From positions 8,817,501 through 8,881,500 of the forward strand of contig CM067537.1 of NCBI GenBank assembly GCA_034509925.1: 64,000 nucleotides of DNA, written 5' to 3'. Position numbers and translations under genes: made by a program. The notes beneath the pieces were generated by a model. It saw nothing but the letters and a program-made list of their open reading frames with translations, ran no database searches and was not told the origin of the DNA. Origin of the DNA: Hirudinaria manillensis (taxonomy: Eukaryota > Annelida > Clitellata > Hirudinida > Hirudinidae). Of this stretch, positions 23,791-37,517 are shown one piece after another. The stretch's first letter is position 1. Every line of letters starts with the position of its first letter.

Positions 23791-25447
23791 TTATATGACC
23801 CTCCTGACCTCAAAGAACCTCTTGAGGTAGTAGACCTGACCCATGGTCATGGCAAGTAGGACCAGGGCCTCGAACGCTGACCACATCACGACGCGGGAGT
23901 TGGTGCTGTCGTTGACTGGAAACGTAATCATTAACTTTAGCATGTTACAATAAATGTTTATTTTAATATTTAAAAAATTTTTATTTTAAATTAATTATTA
24001 AACTTTTTAATTTATTTTATTTTTTTAAATTTATTAAAATTAATTGTATATTCTCGAATTTGATGTAATCTGAAATCGGCTACTAGTAATCAATCTGAAT
24101 AGGGCTTTGGAAAGTTATTATAGCTTTCTGATTTCATGATGACAGAAGAAATAGCACGGAAGGAATAAAAACTCACTCGATCTGTGAATCCTCTCTCTGA
24201 CCTCCATGTATTCCTGTTCATGTTTGACTGCTTTCAGAGCCCCAGAGAGCTGGTCAATCATTTCTTCTAGCTTGTTCTGAGTGGCTGGAAGAATATGTCA
24301 TGAGTTTTGAACAACAAATTGGACGACAATGGCATTGATAAAAACTGTCCATGTCACTCAATACATCAACTGACTTTGCAAATAATTTGCATAATTTATA
24401 AGAAATAATTATGTGTTAAGTTGTAAGGATAACTGAAACTTTGTTTAATCTCAATTAACAATTCTGATGTCAGGCATTTAAAAGAAACAGGACATAGGAA
24501 AACAAACTCATCAGAATTAACTCTCTAATTATGCTATAATTGCCATCAAATTTAGTCGTGCATTTATTCCTCTGGGTGAAAATCAACATTTAATCGGCTC
24601 ATCTCTGTCTGCTACTCACTGTCTGTATCTTTCTCTGTTTCAGGCTTGCTCTTCTCTCCTAGATCCATAGAGAACTTGACGACCTTTGGAGTCATTGTTG
24701 ACATTTTGTTGCTGAAGCAGTACTTATAAACACCGTCCATGTGGGCAGCGAAAGTGTACTTGCCGTTTGACTCTCTCTCTCCAGAATAAATGACCTTGCC
24801 ATCTGGTCCGCTGATCTGCAAGGACACGATGGTGTGATATTTAATAAGAACACAATGAGTGGATGTCAAATCAAACTCTAAATAAACACATCAATAGCAA
24901 TTGGTATATATCAAATGCTATGTGTTAAGTGGTGTGCATGTGCATCAGCGTCTCATATTTTAAAGAACCAATGCTTCAATTTAAATTGTAGTGTTAATGC
25001 TGAATATTAAAGAAATGCCATGACCTCAATTTATTATAATTTTCTTTGGAATTTGCAAAAATAATCCACGATCAAAGTGAAAAGAGTTGTTTCTAACTTG
25101 TGAGAATTAGTGTTTGGGTATAGTATATAACTGCAACAAAATGTTGCTAGGGCCTTTTACACCTAAGGGATCGCTTACTACCAATACGTTTGGTAGCATA
25201 TTGATTTAAGACATATTATGTGTCAGACCCAGAATCATGAATATTGCGCTAGAAAAATTTAAAGTAGTCTCACGTGAACATCAATATCAAGAAATCCCCC
25301 TTCCACGACTTCAAACATCAGACTTAGTTTAGTACCAGATGAGACTCTATCAAAAAAACAGTCTTCTGCGTGCGCATCAATTGTGATGTAAAATCCGAAT
25401 GCTGACTTGCAGCACATTAAACAAACTAGAAAAACAAATTTTAACAT
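23791..25447 (-). CDS. TMED2: Transmembrane emp24 domain-containing protein 2 (p24 cargo receptor)
   Basis: TMED2/p24beta cycles between ER and Golgi as a cargo adaptor for COPI and COPII vesicles. Four exons join in frame: 25447-25274, 24815-24620, 24284-24177 and 23915-23791 (200 residues, the usual length). Residues 1-18 are the signal peptide ([15 protein letters not shown]). The GOLD domain follows, with [51 protein letters not shown] and the two GOLD cysteines. The coiled-coil segment is [20 protein letters not shown] and [12 protein letters not shown]. The membrane helix ([19 protein letters not shown]) is followed by a cytoplasmic tail [10 protein letters not shown], which keeps the FF sorting motif and the basic residues. 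The start was placed at the Met directly before the hydrophobic core; an in-frame Met 12 codons upstream is less likely. Confidence 0.96.
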
Positions 25448-27078
25448 TTTGTGGGTGTAATAACCGCCGAAATCCATATGCAATGTTATTCTATAGACAC
25501 GTTCCTATTTAAACAACCGACATGTAGACGGAAGTGACACGTAAAGACAATCTGTTTAAGAGTGAAATTAACGTAAATAACTGTAATCTGAGTCTAATAA
25601 TTATAACCCATTAAAATATCAACCTTTGCTTTTTAGATGCCAAACTTATAATTTAAGTATTTTCTAGCAAACATTTGGACAATTTGGTCGATTACATCCC
25701 AGAGATTACGAATCTATAAACGATTAAATTTGAGACATATGAGAGCTTTTTATAACTAGTATAAATGTAAGAGTGTCCCGGCGTCGGAAAACCAAAATGC
25801 CTGTGGGATTCTGCACCTTCCAGCCCGGCACAGCGAACAGAACCCCCCCAAACCCTTAAGTATCAACTGTCCCCAAACCCACTCTTCTCGCATATTAACG
25901 CATGTTTAGCCGTTCTAAATACACAATCAACACAAGACCGTATCTATAAAAAATCAAATATTTCCAATGATTAGAAAGACATTGCACTTCCAACAAAAAG
26001 TACTTTGACATTCAGTAATTTCAGTATGAAACATTTTCATAATGGAAGGCTTAAAGTAACATTAATGTAAGTTTCGCATTAGGAAATGACATTTAAACAA
26101 TCGATCCGACTAAAAATTAAATTTATGCAAAACATTTTGTGCCGACAATTTAACAAAATAACTCAAAAGAAATCATAAAACATGTTTTTCCAGAGGGACG
26201 TCTTCAATAAAAAGAAATGACACGAGATGCAAGGTTTAATCATTATCGAACATACATACGTATATTTGTAAATCGTACAAATATAATACATCATCATCAT
26301 CATCTGAATAATCACTGCAATTACTTTGTCTTAAAACTCAGATGCACAAATACACCTTTTTACAAATCATGATTTTGAATTCTCCTAAGAAACAATGGCA
26401 ACGCAGGGTCCCGATATCACAGAAACATTCCTTTCGCATATAATTCTTGCATTTAATTTCAAATTTCTTCTATCCAACAAACAGAACAAATTATGTTAAT
26501 TGAGCCGGATGCGTGACTGTTGATGAAGATTTTCTTATATAACGTCAAGCAAGTCAAGAGCCATGGTAAGTAATAAATGCAGAACGACATCTCAAATCGG
26601 CATTGCATCGAACCCGACGGAATGTTCTCGAATGAAAGTCACGTTGATGTTTCCTCGAAAAGAAAGAAATTTCCAGGCAGACGACTCTGACTCGATCAAC
26701 GAGCGCAAGTCGTCTGCTCCGACTCGAATGCATCCCTCCGTGACGACAATGAATGAGAGAAGAAACAGTTTCGAAGACATGCTTTAAAAAATGGTCGCCA
26801 ACAATCGGTCGTATGCACAGAATAAAATTTAAATAAAATAAAGATTCTAACGTTTAAAATGCTGCTGAAATGAATTCGGATTGCAAAGTCAGGATCAACT
26901 TTCGAGGGTGGGTGTGGAAATCATTGAAATTGCGAAGTAATAGTTCCGCTCCGTCGAATGCGACCGTTGCGAATCGGAGATTCCAGAGGCTCTAGCCAAT
27001 CGAGAACCTACGGGCGGAGCTTTGATGCATTTGATTGACGGATAGACTCTCGAGAAAAGAGACGGCATTGAACGGCCG
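25448..27078. other. Spacer between TMED2 and the Rab11-FIP gene
   Basis: Contains the TMED2 5' flank and the 3' end of the Rab11-FIP gene. A plus-strand open frame at 26563-26787 ends in non-repetitive, Ser/Arg-rich sequence (MHPSVTTMNERRNSFEDML) but has no homology or clear partner exon, so I leave it uncalled. Otherwise AT-rich single-copy-looking DNA. Confidence 0.35.
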
Positions 27079-30000
27079 TCACTTCTTCTTCTTCTTGTCG
27101 GCATTCTTCTTGCCGTGGATCTCCAGGAGGTTCGGGTTGCTCTCCAAGATCCTGAGCGTTAGGTTCTCAATGTATTCCCTCAGCTTGCGATTCGAGTCCT
27201 GCTCTCTCTGCAGGGCCTGCATGAGCTACAATGGTGACAATGCAAACAAAAATTATTTAAACATAATAATACAGACAATTAATTAATTATAAATAAATAA
27301 ATTAATATCAATTAATGAATTATTAAACTATCGATTATCAAATTATCGGTTATTATCTTTTTTTTTAATAATACGACGTCCGATTCTATTTAATGTGAGT
27401 ATTTGTGCTCAACTTATTAAAAGATGCAATCGGGCACATCCAAAGTTGTCAACTACCAATTAATTAATCAATCAATCAAACAAATTAACAAACAACCAAT
27501 CAATCGACCCATGCAATTCCTTGGGCATCATCATCATCATCCATCATTTGAACTCGGCATCACACGAGCGCAACAAACCTCGTTCCTGGGCACTTCCTCG
27601 AGTTCGGCAGCGAGAGTGTTGAACGAGTTGTTGTTGTGGCTCTGAATGAGCGCCTGTCCTTCTTCGATCTGTCGATTGAGGAGAATCGCCTGCAATTCCT
27701 CCATCTGTTCCTTCAAGCTTGCATTCTCCTGTTAGGTGGACAACGAAAAATAAATGAGAATAAATAAATAAATAAATAAATAAATAAATGCTTTTTATTT
27801 TGATATCTTTGATTAATCAAATTAAAGGATGTAAATATAAAATGTCCACTTGTCAAACCATTCATTCAAGTCAAAACAAAGCCACTCATTTCAACAAACT
27901 TTTTTCATATCTCCTTGAAAATGCACTTTTTGTCATCACGTTATGCCATCAACTAAACTTCATTCAACAATTACTACTTTCAGCCTTACTGTAACCATCA
28001 TCTCCAATCGACAACCATCATCATCACCACCACCACCATCACCACAATCATCATCATCATCTCAATGCTCCAAGAAACGAACCATTTTGAGCTTAATAAT
28101 CTGAGCCTCCATCTCCGCCTTGAGGGTCCTCGGCATCTCGCCGTCCGTCTTCTTCTGGGCAGGACTGTGGCGCAGGTTCTCGGCCTTGAACTGCCTGAGG
28201 TCGTTCAGTTCGGAAGTCAGTTCGTCGAGAAGCTATTGAATGAAAACAATTGTACTACGTTGCATTTGTATTGTATTGCATTGCAGTGTGTTGCAGAACA
28301 CGAGACGAGAATTTAGTTAAAATTCAGTCATCTTCATCGCAATCCTTTTCTCCTTAACTATAACTATGTGTGACAGCTGAAGATCTAGGATAGGATCTTT
28401 ATTAGGGGGAAGTGGTAGGTTGGGCTCAGTTTGGTTAGCTATCCGAGGTGAGGATAGAATTCTCACCAGAGCCCGAGAGGGAAAAGAAAAGAAAATTAGA
28501 CATTGGTTTTTCTGTCTCCTAGAAAAATACAGGTTACAGATTCACAGCAATTATATTGGCAATTGTTATCATCATCTTCTTCTCAGCCTTACCTGAGAGT
28601 GAGCGAGTCTCTCTTTGTTTATTTTTGTCTGTTCTGTCTGCAGGAGGTCATGCATCGACAGCTTCTCATCGTTCAGCTCCGAACATTCCTGCCTCAGTTT
28701 CGCCAGCTCCCTCTCCAGGCTGAAGTTTTGCTGTCGTTGGAGTTAAGAGTGAATTAATAAATTAAATAAAATAAATCGTAAGACGAAACATAAATAGGTT
28801 AAAAGTTCAATTAACTCCTTAACTTATAATAAAATAATTAATTAATGATTAAATAAACTTCTGACTATGCCAACAAATGACGGTTTAACTACAAATTCGA
28901 GGCATCCAATGAGAGATCTCGTCTCAGAAGACGACCAATGGGAGACCTACCCTTTTGTACTGGTCGTTCTCTGACTTCAAGCGTGGGACTTCAGTCTTGA
29001 GAGTGTTGTACTCACCTTCGACAAGCTTCAAGCTGTTGTAACAACAACATCATCATCATCATCATTATCATCAATAACAACATTCCAATCAACAATCTTC
29101 TCTAGCCAAACAACAACACCTCATCTTTATGTCATAAACAACATCCTTACATTATATTATTAACTTAGGTGAGACTAAAACAAGTTAACGACAAATAAAC
29201 TATAACTGTATATTTACAAAGACATTTGGACTGAAATACCTTTGGGTCAGGATCTCAATTTGATTTGTCTTGTCTTTCTCAGTTTTCAACTGGTGATTTA
29301 AAAAAAAAGAAGAAAACAATGAGAATTTAAATGATAAATTAATATTAATTAAAATTAATTAATTAAAATTAATAACAAATAAATGATAAATAAAATCTAA
29401 TTTATTTTTTTATTCCAAATAAAGTGTACTTTGAATAATTGAAACTGAAATTACAAGAAAAAAACCCTTTTACTTTTAACAAAGCATGTCAAAAGCCAGT
29501 ATGGAAAGCTTGGAAAAACCCACCATGAGTTCTCTGTGCTTCTTCTGCTCTTCCTTGAATCTTTCCTCGTTGGTAATTTCCATGTCTCTCAGTTGTTCCT
29601 CCAGTATGTGGACCCTAATTAATTATGCATGCAAATGTAAACAGATGGGCTGGAATTGCATATCTGTACCTATCAATCAAGATGGCTAATTGTGGAGCAT
29701 TCAGTGCAAAGCATTGAAGCACAAACAAACAAACCAACAACCAATGAGCCTGAAACAATCAGATTAAACAAAATGGCCGACCAACCAAAGATGAAACGAA
29801 AAACCATTAACAAAATTAAAATTAGTTATCAATTTAAGCCAATAGAAAGCCTTAGTTCAGACCTAACTAAAATGATTAAATCCAATTACACTCAGGCTTA
29901 TATAGGTACTTTGTGAGATTCAAAACGCTCACACTGACCTCATCATCATCATCATCATCATCACTGCCACCACCACAATCATCATCATCACCACCACCAT

Positions 30001-33000
30001 CTTGAACATAGATCACATCACCAACATGCTATGTCATCAAAGTCACTGACTGGATACTCACCTCCTGATTGCAAGCATGCAAAATGGTGATAAAAAAAAA
30101 AAAAATAATAACATGTTTGTTTAGAAAAATGAAAATATTTGACAAACAAAAACTCAAACGTGCACAGTGAAGCAAGGAATGTAACTCGAGCTATGAATGA
30201 TCAGTATTCACTGAATCGGGGACCACAACAAACAAACAAACAAACAAACAAACAAACAATCAAAGACACACAAAGCATCATCTCCAAAGAAAATCAACTT
30301 TAAAATGAAACCTAATCCTGAAAAAAAAGATGCAACGACAGATGGATTTTAACTGTTCCACTGCAAGACGCACTGGAAAGTCGAGCAAAGTAAGAATGTC
30401 AGGTCGGGTCAAGCATGCCAAGGAATGCCAATTTAAATAAGATACTTTCTAAGATAGTTCTAAGCCTACGCTTTCTTTAGAAAGTGGTTACCTATTGACG
30501 GCACTCAAGAATTCAAAAGCATCATATCAAAGTCAATGAGACACCTGTGCTAGAAAAGTAGAGAATCAAGTTAGTAGAACAAGAAAAAAAAACAGGTAAA
30601 CAGATTTCGAATGACCCATAACAGAAACGGGACGAAGCGTGCCGTCAGACGCCATAACTCGGCATCGGTATCATCATCACAATCGCCTTTGAACAGAAAA
30701 CATTCCTTGGATGGACAACTCAAATATGCTTCCATCGGAAGAATGGAGGAAACTTTGAATACAGATAAGCACTCAAAAACAAAAGGAATGCAAATTGACA
30801 TCACAGATAATTAATATTTATCAGATTCGACAGGTAATGCCACATATCAACTAATTAATTATTCATGCAAAGGAAAAGCAGATGGGCACCTCTCGACCAG
30901 GACTGTGCTCTCGTCCTTCAACTTCATCCTGTCTTCCTCGTTCTTCTTCCGACTCTCGTTCAACGACTGGAGCTGCTCCTCCAATTTTGTGATCTGCAAA
31001 AAAAAAACAAAACAAAAGTTGAAAGCAACTCTCGCAAAGTTTTCACTGCGTCGTCAATGACGACGGGCGCAAAATCGAAAACTACTAGAATTAGGCAAAC
31101 GAGATTGCATCGGCAATCATCATCAGCGACGCTCTGTTGCCCCCAGACAGACCATCGAAATGGACTCGTTCCGATAATTGAAAACAACGAGGCAGAAGAT
31201 CTCCCCAAAATATTCCTTCTCGGACGATTTTGTCCGTCAATCCAGTAAGAAGATCGATGAACGAATGAAGGGAGATCGGTGTGACCACGAGTCATCGCCT
31301 CTCGACAACAATGTTAACCTCCCCCCGCCCTTGGTAACAGGTGGTCGCATTTAGTCACCAGTTGACATCATCTTACGCACAAACATAACGACAACGCTAT
31401 CTGCAATCATCATCATCCACAATCTCCGAAGCAATGATCGCGATCATCCTATTCTTCTTCATCACCACCACCTCAAGCCGTCGCTGAAGTTTCATCATAA
31501 CCATAACCACACCAAGATGGCCACTGAGACGATGTTATGTTAATTATGGCCGGTAATGTCACGGCCCTCGTGTTAATTTTGTTTCATTGCAATCACCAAC
31601 GAATCCATTACCAGTGTCTTCGTATTATAATATGGCTTATAAATAAATTATTAGCTTTAATTAAATTATCATGAATAGAATCGTAAAGCCGTGGAACGCA
31701 TTGCCAGGTGATGTTGTTGAATCAACCACGGTCTCCCGCTTCAACTCAATAATACAAGACCTGGATTTTAATAGCTATTTAAATTACACTTAATGCTGCC
31801 CCTGTGTACATGCCGGTCGATGTTCTCTGTTCCGCTTGCAATTGTATTAGTGGCCCAATGGGCCCTTCAATTGTGTCCAATAAATTCAAATTCAATATTA
31901 ATTAAATTATCGTGAATATTAATTACCTTTTCCTTCATCTCCAGTTGTTCGTCATCGGGGTCATTGAAAAAGTCTGAGCAGTTCTGCGTGCTCCGGTAAA
32001 GCTGGCTGGAAGTGAAACGGTGCTGATGATGATAATTAGTCAGCGATGATGATGATGATGATGATAACCATTAAGATCATTTGTTAAAACTGAACTATGA
32101 ATAAAACAAATATAAGAAAATATACAAAAATTGTAATAAAATCATAAACTAATTTATGACAGGAAAACAAGAACAAACAACTGATAATTGATAGATAGAT
32201 AGAGCTACTCGTTCACCCAAAAAGGTGTAAACAAAGACCTCATGAATATTAATGACTAGCAGCTACTCTCAGTTAATAATAAACTAATTCTTCCAACGCC
32301 CCTACCACACAAACAACCACTGACCTGGCCACGGCACTCGGGGTCACGGACTTCCTAAAGCTCCTTTGTGAGCGTTCGGTTAAAAAAAACACGCTGTGAT
32401 TTTCACAACACGTGGATATATAGAGATTAATAACAATAATACAGACAAGACACATACATAACACATTAACATAAATTAAAAATATATGCACGTACATATA
32501 TACATATGGGTAAACATTATGTTGATGTATGCATATGCATAAAACAAAATAAATATTGCACAAAGATATGATAGCTTGACAAATAAAGAAAGAACATGAA
32601 TATAATTACATAGATTGGCAAATAAATCAACATAAACTTATAAATAAAGGCCAATCGTAATTCAGCTCCACCCACTCACCCGCTCCTACTGGACGGTGCC
32701 GAGACCCTGTGAACGGACCTCATGGAACTCCTGGGCGTGGAAAGAGACGTCGACGGACAGTTTCGGACGAAGGAGGCCCTGCCCCTTTCGTCATCGTAGT
32801 CTTCGTCGTAGTAATTCGAATTGTTGTTGTTGTTGTTGCTGTTGTTGAAGTTTTGACCATTGGAATAGTGACTGTTTTGGAAGCGGGCTTTGTCTTTCGG
32901 GGGCCAATTTCTGGCGAGGAAAGAGAGAGAGATTGAAATTAATAAATGTTTATCATGTTGGGTTTGAGTGCAAGTTCTAGGGAGTCTCATAACAGCGGAG

Positions 33001-35315
33001 TTAATTGATAATTAATTATGGTTAATTATGTCTACTAACTATTCATGATAAGCATTCCTCAGGTAACAATGAACAAAATTCTAAATCATTATTAGGACGA
33101 GACACACTACCTATGACTCACGAGAGAGCAATTTCAATATGAACATGATTCCTAAGCAACCAACAAGAGTGGCCAAGCAATAGAAGTTTCTAGAGGCCAT
33201 CAACTACATATGGCTAGCCAGTGGCTAAACATAAAGCTAGTCGTCTGTGCTCACATTTCTTGCGGGGTTGCGCTCCAGGAGCCGCTGTCGGCATCTTCTT
33301 CGACGCTGCCCGCAAAGGACCGTTCTATCCGCAGGTGGCCGTTGTTGATGGGCCGGGGGGTGGAGTGGTCCACGACATGGCCCGAGATTTCGACTTCGTC
33401 TTCAAACATCATCAGGTTCGGTGTGTCGTCTGTCTCGAAGATTTCTGGAGTGAGTACCTGCAATTTGTAATCATTTATGATGACTTCTGGTCATGAGTCA
33501 AGAGTGGAGAGTCCTATAATAGCAAGTTTTGATGATGTGCCAACTACCATATTAATTGCGTTGTTGTTTATATAACTGCATCAAGCAATCAAATCAAAAC
33601 AACAATTTTCCCCACATAGATGTTCTCTGAAAATGATTATGTCATAATTGCAATAGCTTTACAAGAATAGCTGCAAATTACCACTAATTACTGTAAAGCA
33701 ATGATGGACAATTTTAAGGACTAAAGAAGTTCAAAGGGTGCATTGGTGGGATTCGCTGGTGTGATGAACAGTTCAACTTTTTATTTTCACAACAAAACAG
33801 ATTTTAAAAAAAAATCCTTTTTAAGATGCCACTTTTGAAACATTAACTTACATACAATGCCTGTCGCTTTCTCATTGGAAAGACTCTACTAGTATCATCT
33901 AGTACAAACATAACCATCTTCACTTATGCCACTACCATCATCATCATCATCAAAATCAGCTAAGAAAAGTAATTATCCTCCAGGGTAGAATCTTAAGAAC
34001 ATCCACACAGGATAGGATGCAGCTACTAGCAGACTGACAACAAACAGATGTTAGCATTTATAACTGAACTTCTGGTTGAAATTTTAAAGCAAAGCAGACC
34101 ACAATGAAAAGCTAGTGGCTACAGCAGAGATGTAAACAAAAAAGAACCGTTTTATTGCAGACGACCTTTGGATCTTCGACGCTCATCCTTCGCCCCAGGA
34201 AGTCGTTTATGACGGTGTTGTTCATGTCGTCGCTGTTGCTTTGAAGAGAGCCTGACGAGAGGAACAATCAATGTCAGTTGTTAGACTGCCAGTTGGTAAT
34301 TGAACTTAAATTTTTTGATCTGTGAACAACCATAACAAATATGTGCTAGCACAATTAAAATAACCAGTTTTATTTAGAATATTTTATTCTTGTTCTCCAT
34401 TCTTAATTTATCTGTCATAATTCAAGTTCAAACTTAAAAAAATGCTGAATAACCACCAGTTAAAACAAAAACAGGAAACCTGTCATACGTCTACTTAATT
34501 TATAAACCGACATAAATCATGCAAATTCAGAATAAATCGAAGTCGAATCATTAATGAGTTTCTACCACGACTTGAACCACCAATTGATTAGTCATCCAGG
34601 CCATGATACCAAAAGAAATGAATTCGATTGAACGAAACTCGGATTAAAATTTGCCATATAATCGCGAGTCAAACTTTAAGAAACAAAATATTCTCACTAT
34701 TGGACTGCAAGATCTCTGTGACTCCATTACAAAACTCCTGGAAGCTAATCTTGCCGTTTCCTTCTGAATCCAGAACAGACACCATGCGATCTACGAACTG
34801 AATAAAAGTGAAGCATTTTATGCCGGAAATGTGACAACGCTTTGACTCAGAATGGCACCAAGGAGAACCCAGACATCCTCTCTCTCGTCCAGAACGCACC
34901 CAAACATCCGTCGAATAAAAATTACCGGCTAATTATGTAAAGTAGATCAGATTAGACGCGCGCTCTTTGAATATTTTTTGATTACTATATATTTTTATGT
35001 TATTCATTAAATAATTGTACTGTACTTAAAACAATATCGAATTCTTTAAACGATTCGAAAATTCGATTTGTTCGTTTATATCATTTCAACAATTGCAATT
35101 CCTCAGTATGTTCGATAGAGTATCCTTGCCAAAAAAAATAAATCCCGAATAAAAAATTAAATTTCAAATCTAACCTTAGTGTTCGATTGGCCATTGGCTT
35201 TGGTGAATTCGGTTGCTAATTCGATAAAATGATCGACCGATATGTAGCCCTTTTTCTCCGTATCACAAAGATCAAAGACCTCCCTAAGTCTCGCGATTAA
35301 AGTATTGTTATTCAT
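27079..35315 (-). CDS. RAB11FIP3: Class II Rab11 family-interacting protein (RAB11FIP3/4, Nuf type)
   Basis: Class II FIPs bind Rab11 and Arf GTPases on recycling endosomes and act in cytokinesis and polarised traffic. Fifteen exons join in frame: 35315-35175, 34797-34698, 34251-34166, 33457-33255, 32910-32680, 32354-32325, 32005-31927, 30993-30890, 29614-29524, 29289-29240, 29032-28951, 28730-28593, 28232-28083, 27728-27579 and 27225-27079 (593 residues). Exons 1-2 carry two EF-hands: the first loop (DTEKKGYISVDH) lacks the final Glu, the second (DSEGNGKISFQE) is canonical. An acidic/Ser-rich linker follows, with an Asn run in exon 5. From exon 8 the chain is a long coiled coil (ILEEQLRDMEITNEERFKEE). 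The last exon holds the Rab-binding domain: REYIENLTLRILESNPNLLE. The start is the first ATG before the EF-hand; an upstream coding exon cannot be excluded. FIP3 versus FIP4 is undecidable in an invertebrate. Confidence 0.93.
29940..30015. repeat. CAT/CAC microsatellite in a Rab11-FIP intron
   Basis: CAT and CAC units in the intron between exons 8 and 9. The same intron has an AAAC run near 30227-30258. No further coding exon is needed there because the flanking phases match. Confidence 0.7.
31657..31677. repeat. Left target-site duplication of the LINE fragment
   Basis: The sequence TTAATTAAATTATCATGAAT plus A is repeated with one change at 31898-31918, on the other side of the retrotransposon fragment. 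Confidence 0.55.
31678..31897 (+). mobile_element. 5'-truncated non-LTR retrotransposon (LINE) 3' end
   Basis: Inside a Rab11-FIP intron and antisense to that gene, a frame reading IVKPWNALPGDVVESTTVSR and then FNSIIQDLDF ends at a TAA (31790-31792). The motif (V/I)..WN.LP..VV......F....D is the familiar extreme C-terminus of CR1/Jockey-like reverse transcriptase ORFs. About 105 bases of 3' UTR follow, ending in AAATTCAAATTCAAT. The block is flanked by a near-perfect 21-base direct repeat at 31657-31677 and 31898-31918 (one mismatch), which fits a target-site duplication. The copy is a dead fragment of about 220 bases. Confidence 0.7.
31898..31918. repeat. Right target-site duplication of the LINE fragment
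   Basis: Partner of the left copy, differing by a single A/G substitution. The AT-rich composition means chance similarity cannot be fully ruled out. Confidence 0.55.
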
Positions 35316-37517
35316 AACGGTGGTTACTGGAATGGGTTGATCCCTGACGTTTTGAGCTGCAGTGGAAAATATCCTTTTCAAGAGCTTGATGTTTTCTATT
35401 TCGTATGTTTTCTTTCTTCGACTATGGAAGATGATTTGTGCACTAGTTATCCAACAAATGTCAGTTCATTTCCTGAAAAGCCAACGAATTATCTTTAACA
35501 ATAGACGGTCTAAATCCACATAAATGGCTATTTCAATTATATTAGAAAGAGTAAAAATTCACGCAATCGAAGTCCATTTCTTCCAACCATCAATTTCATT
35601 GGATTTTGCGAATCCTTATATTAAATTGACTGTCTATAATTGTTTTTAACGGAAGCGAATGTATTTAAATAGCTGTCACTATCGTTGACAAGAAAGTGGA
35701 TTTGAATTTTGACCAAATCAGAGAAGTGGGCGTATGATCTTTGATTGCACAGTTACGAAATGGCCAGGACTTTGTTTGCATAATGGCATGGCCTTGAAAC
35801 GAAATCCTCTCTAACACCATCATCTAGAAAATATTTATTAAATAAATTCCATAATTGGATTCTCCAAATTTGTTTTATTTCCAATTATTGGTTTTAAAAA
35901 TCTGATATTTTTATGACGATAATCTTGAATTTAGTTTCCTGTATTCTAACACCTGTATTAGTCGTCACATGAGACACTCGGCAGCTTATTACACATCCGA
36001 CTACTTTGCCACTGTCTTTCTAATCGTTCTCCATTCTAAGATATCAGTAAATTATCTAAAATGTAACGAGAGGGCAGGACCAGGGAGAATATATGCAAAC
36101 ATTCGATCTAAATTTAATTTAAATCTGCCTTCCCCGCTAAACAGGCACGAAAAAAAATCATTATTTCTGCTTGAGGAAAGCGTGTCTTTGTAACTGAATA
36201 ACAGCGCTTACTAACAGCAGTAATTGGCCCAAGTACTGGCTGTTGACATATTGACATGCACACAAACAAATTGATTTTGAATTTGAAAAATGACATAAGA
36301 ATCATTTCAAATAACTCGAAATAAACATTGGTTAAAATAAGTCCAGTTAACCTATAAATGGCTAAAATAGCTTATAATAGCATGCAAATTCTCATCCACT
36401 ACCTAAGATTGCTGTTCAATGGTAAAATGTCTTTAATGCTTATCAGTTCTCTTATGAGCATGAATAGAGAATCTAAAAATATTTTTGTCATTTTCATTGA
36501 ATATGGAGATTGGCAAACATTTAACTTTCTAATTATTTTAATTATAAATATTCAAAGATGGCAAATGAAGACAAGGTGGGATTTATTGTAAATAGTAACC
36601 TAATAAAAACAGTTGAATTTTGTGAATTGCCCACCAGCTATTTATCAATATGTTCTGCAATGATTTTATTACCTTTCTAGAACTCATTAGTCCACAGTGA
36701 TAAAATTGCTCATGTGATTACACATCATAATAATGAATATGAGAAATGAAGCCCAATCCTTTAAAAAGTATATATACATATCGTAAGCTCACCTCACATT
36801 TTTCTTTTTCATTAATTAGTTTTAGAGTCTGATATCATCTAGAGATATTTTATCAACAGAATAGCATTAATCCAATTTCAAATATTCTTCTGTCTTGTCA
36901 CAGCAGTTCATGTTGAACATCAAAGTTTTGGAAAATATACAGTAATACGATCTCTAAAGGTGTTAAAAAATATAATCCAAACTAGTAACACTCGCTTCTA
37001 TTAATCAAAATCATCCATAAAAACTAATAGAAATAGTTAAAATCCATCTCGCTGACGATCCGCAATCGTATATCCTTCAGTTTCCTGCTTCTTATCTCAA
37101 TCTTATATCAAGTATCAAAAGTTTGTGCAACAACTCATAACCTTTTGAATTTATTTTCTTTATTATTGTTGCTCTTGTTGGCGTTGCTATTATTGATGTT
37201 GTTATTAACAATATGTGGTCGACGCCCATTGTGTTTATATGAATTACACCTGTTGGATACCTTGATAACGTTGCAAAAGAACTGTTCCATTTTCTCTATG
37301 TTGTTCATTTTGGAACTAGCGATGTTTATTATAGTTAGTGTTAAATTTTTTAATATCCATTTTTATGTCAAATAAAAGTTACTTATAGAGCATCTTGAGC
37401 TAAATGGAACAAAACGTGAGAGACCAGGTGTTAAGTGTGTTATAGATAGCGCTTAAAAGGTACGGAAACCGAAATATACATTTAAAAAATATTTATTGTA
37501 TTTTAAATAGGCTATTA
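35316..37517. other. Rab11-FIP 5' flank and AT-rich spacer
   Basis: I see no convincing exon. Open frames of 60-77 codons are hydrophobic or AT-driven, for example the Leu-rich one at 37145-37375 from a TTG/TTA tract. A frame open upstream of the Rab11-FIP ATG (about 35381-35316) could be extra N-terminal coding sequence. Confidence 0.35.
37492..37497 (-). terminator. Candidate polyadenylation signal
   Basis: AATAAA on the minus strand just after the stop codon at 37518; it supports the uncertain small minus-strand gene. Confidence 0.35.

Noticed and set aside
26563-26787. 74-codon frame ending TTMNERRNSFEDML
   Set aside because: Composition is somewhat protein-like, but I found no partner exon, homologue or transcript signal; left unannotated.
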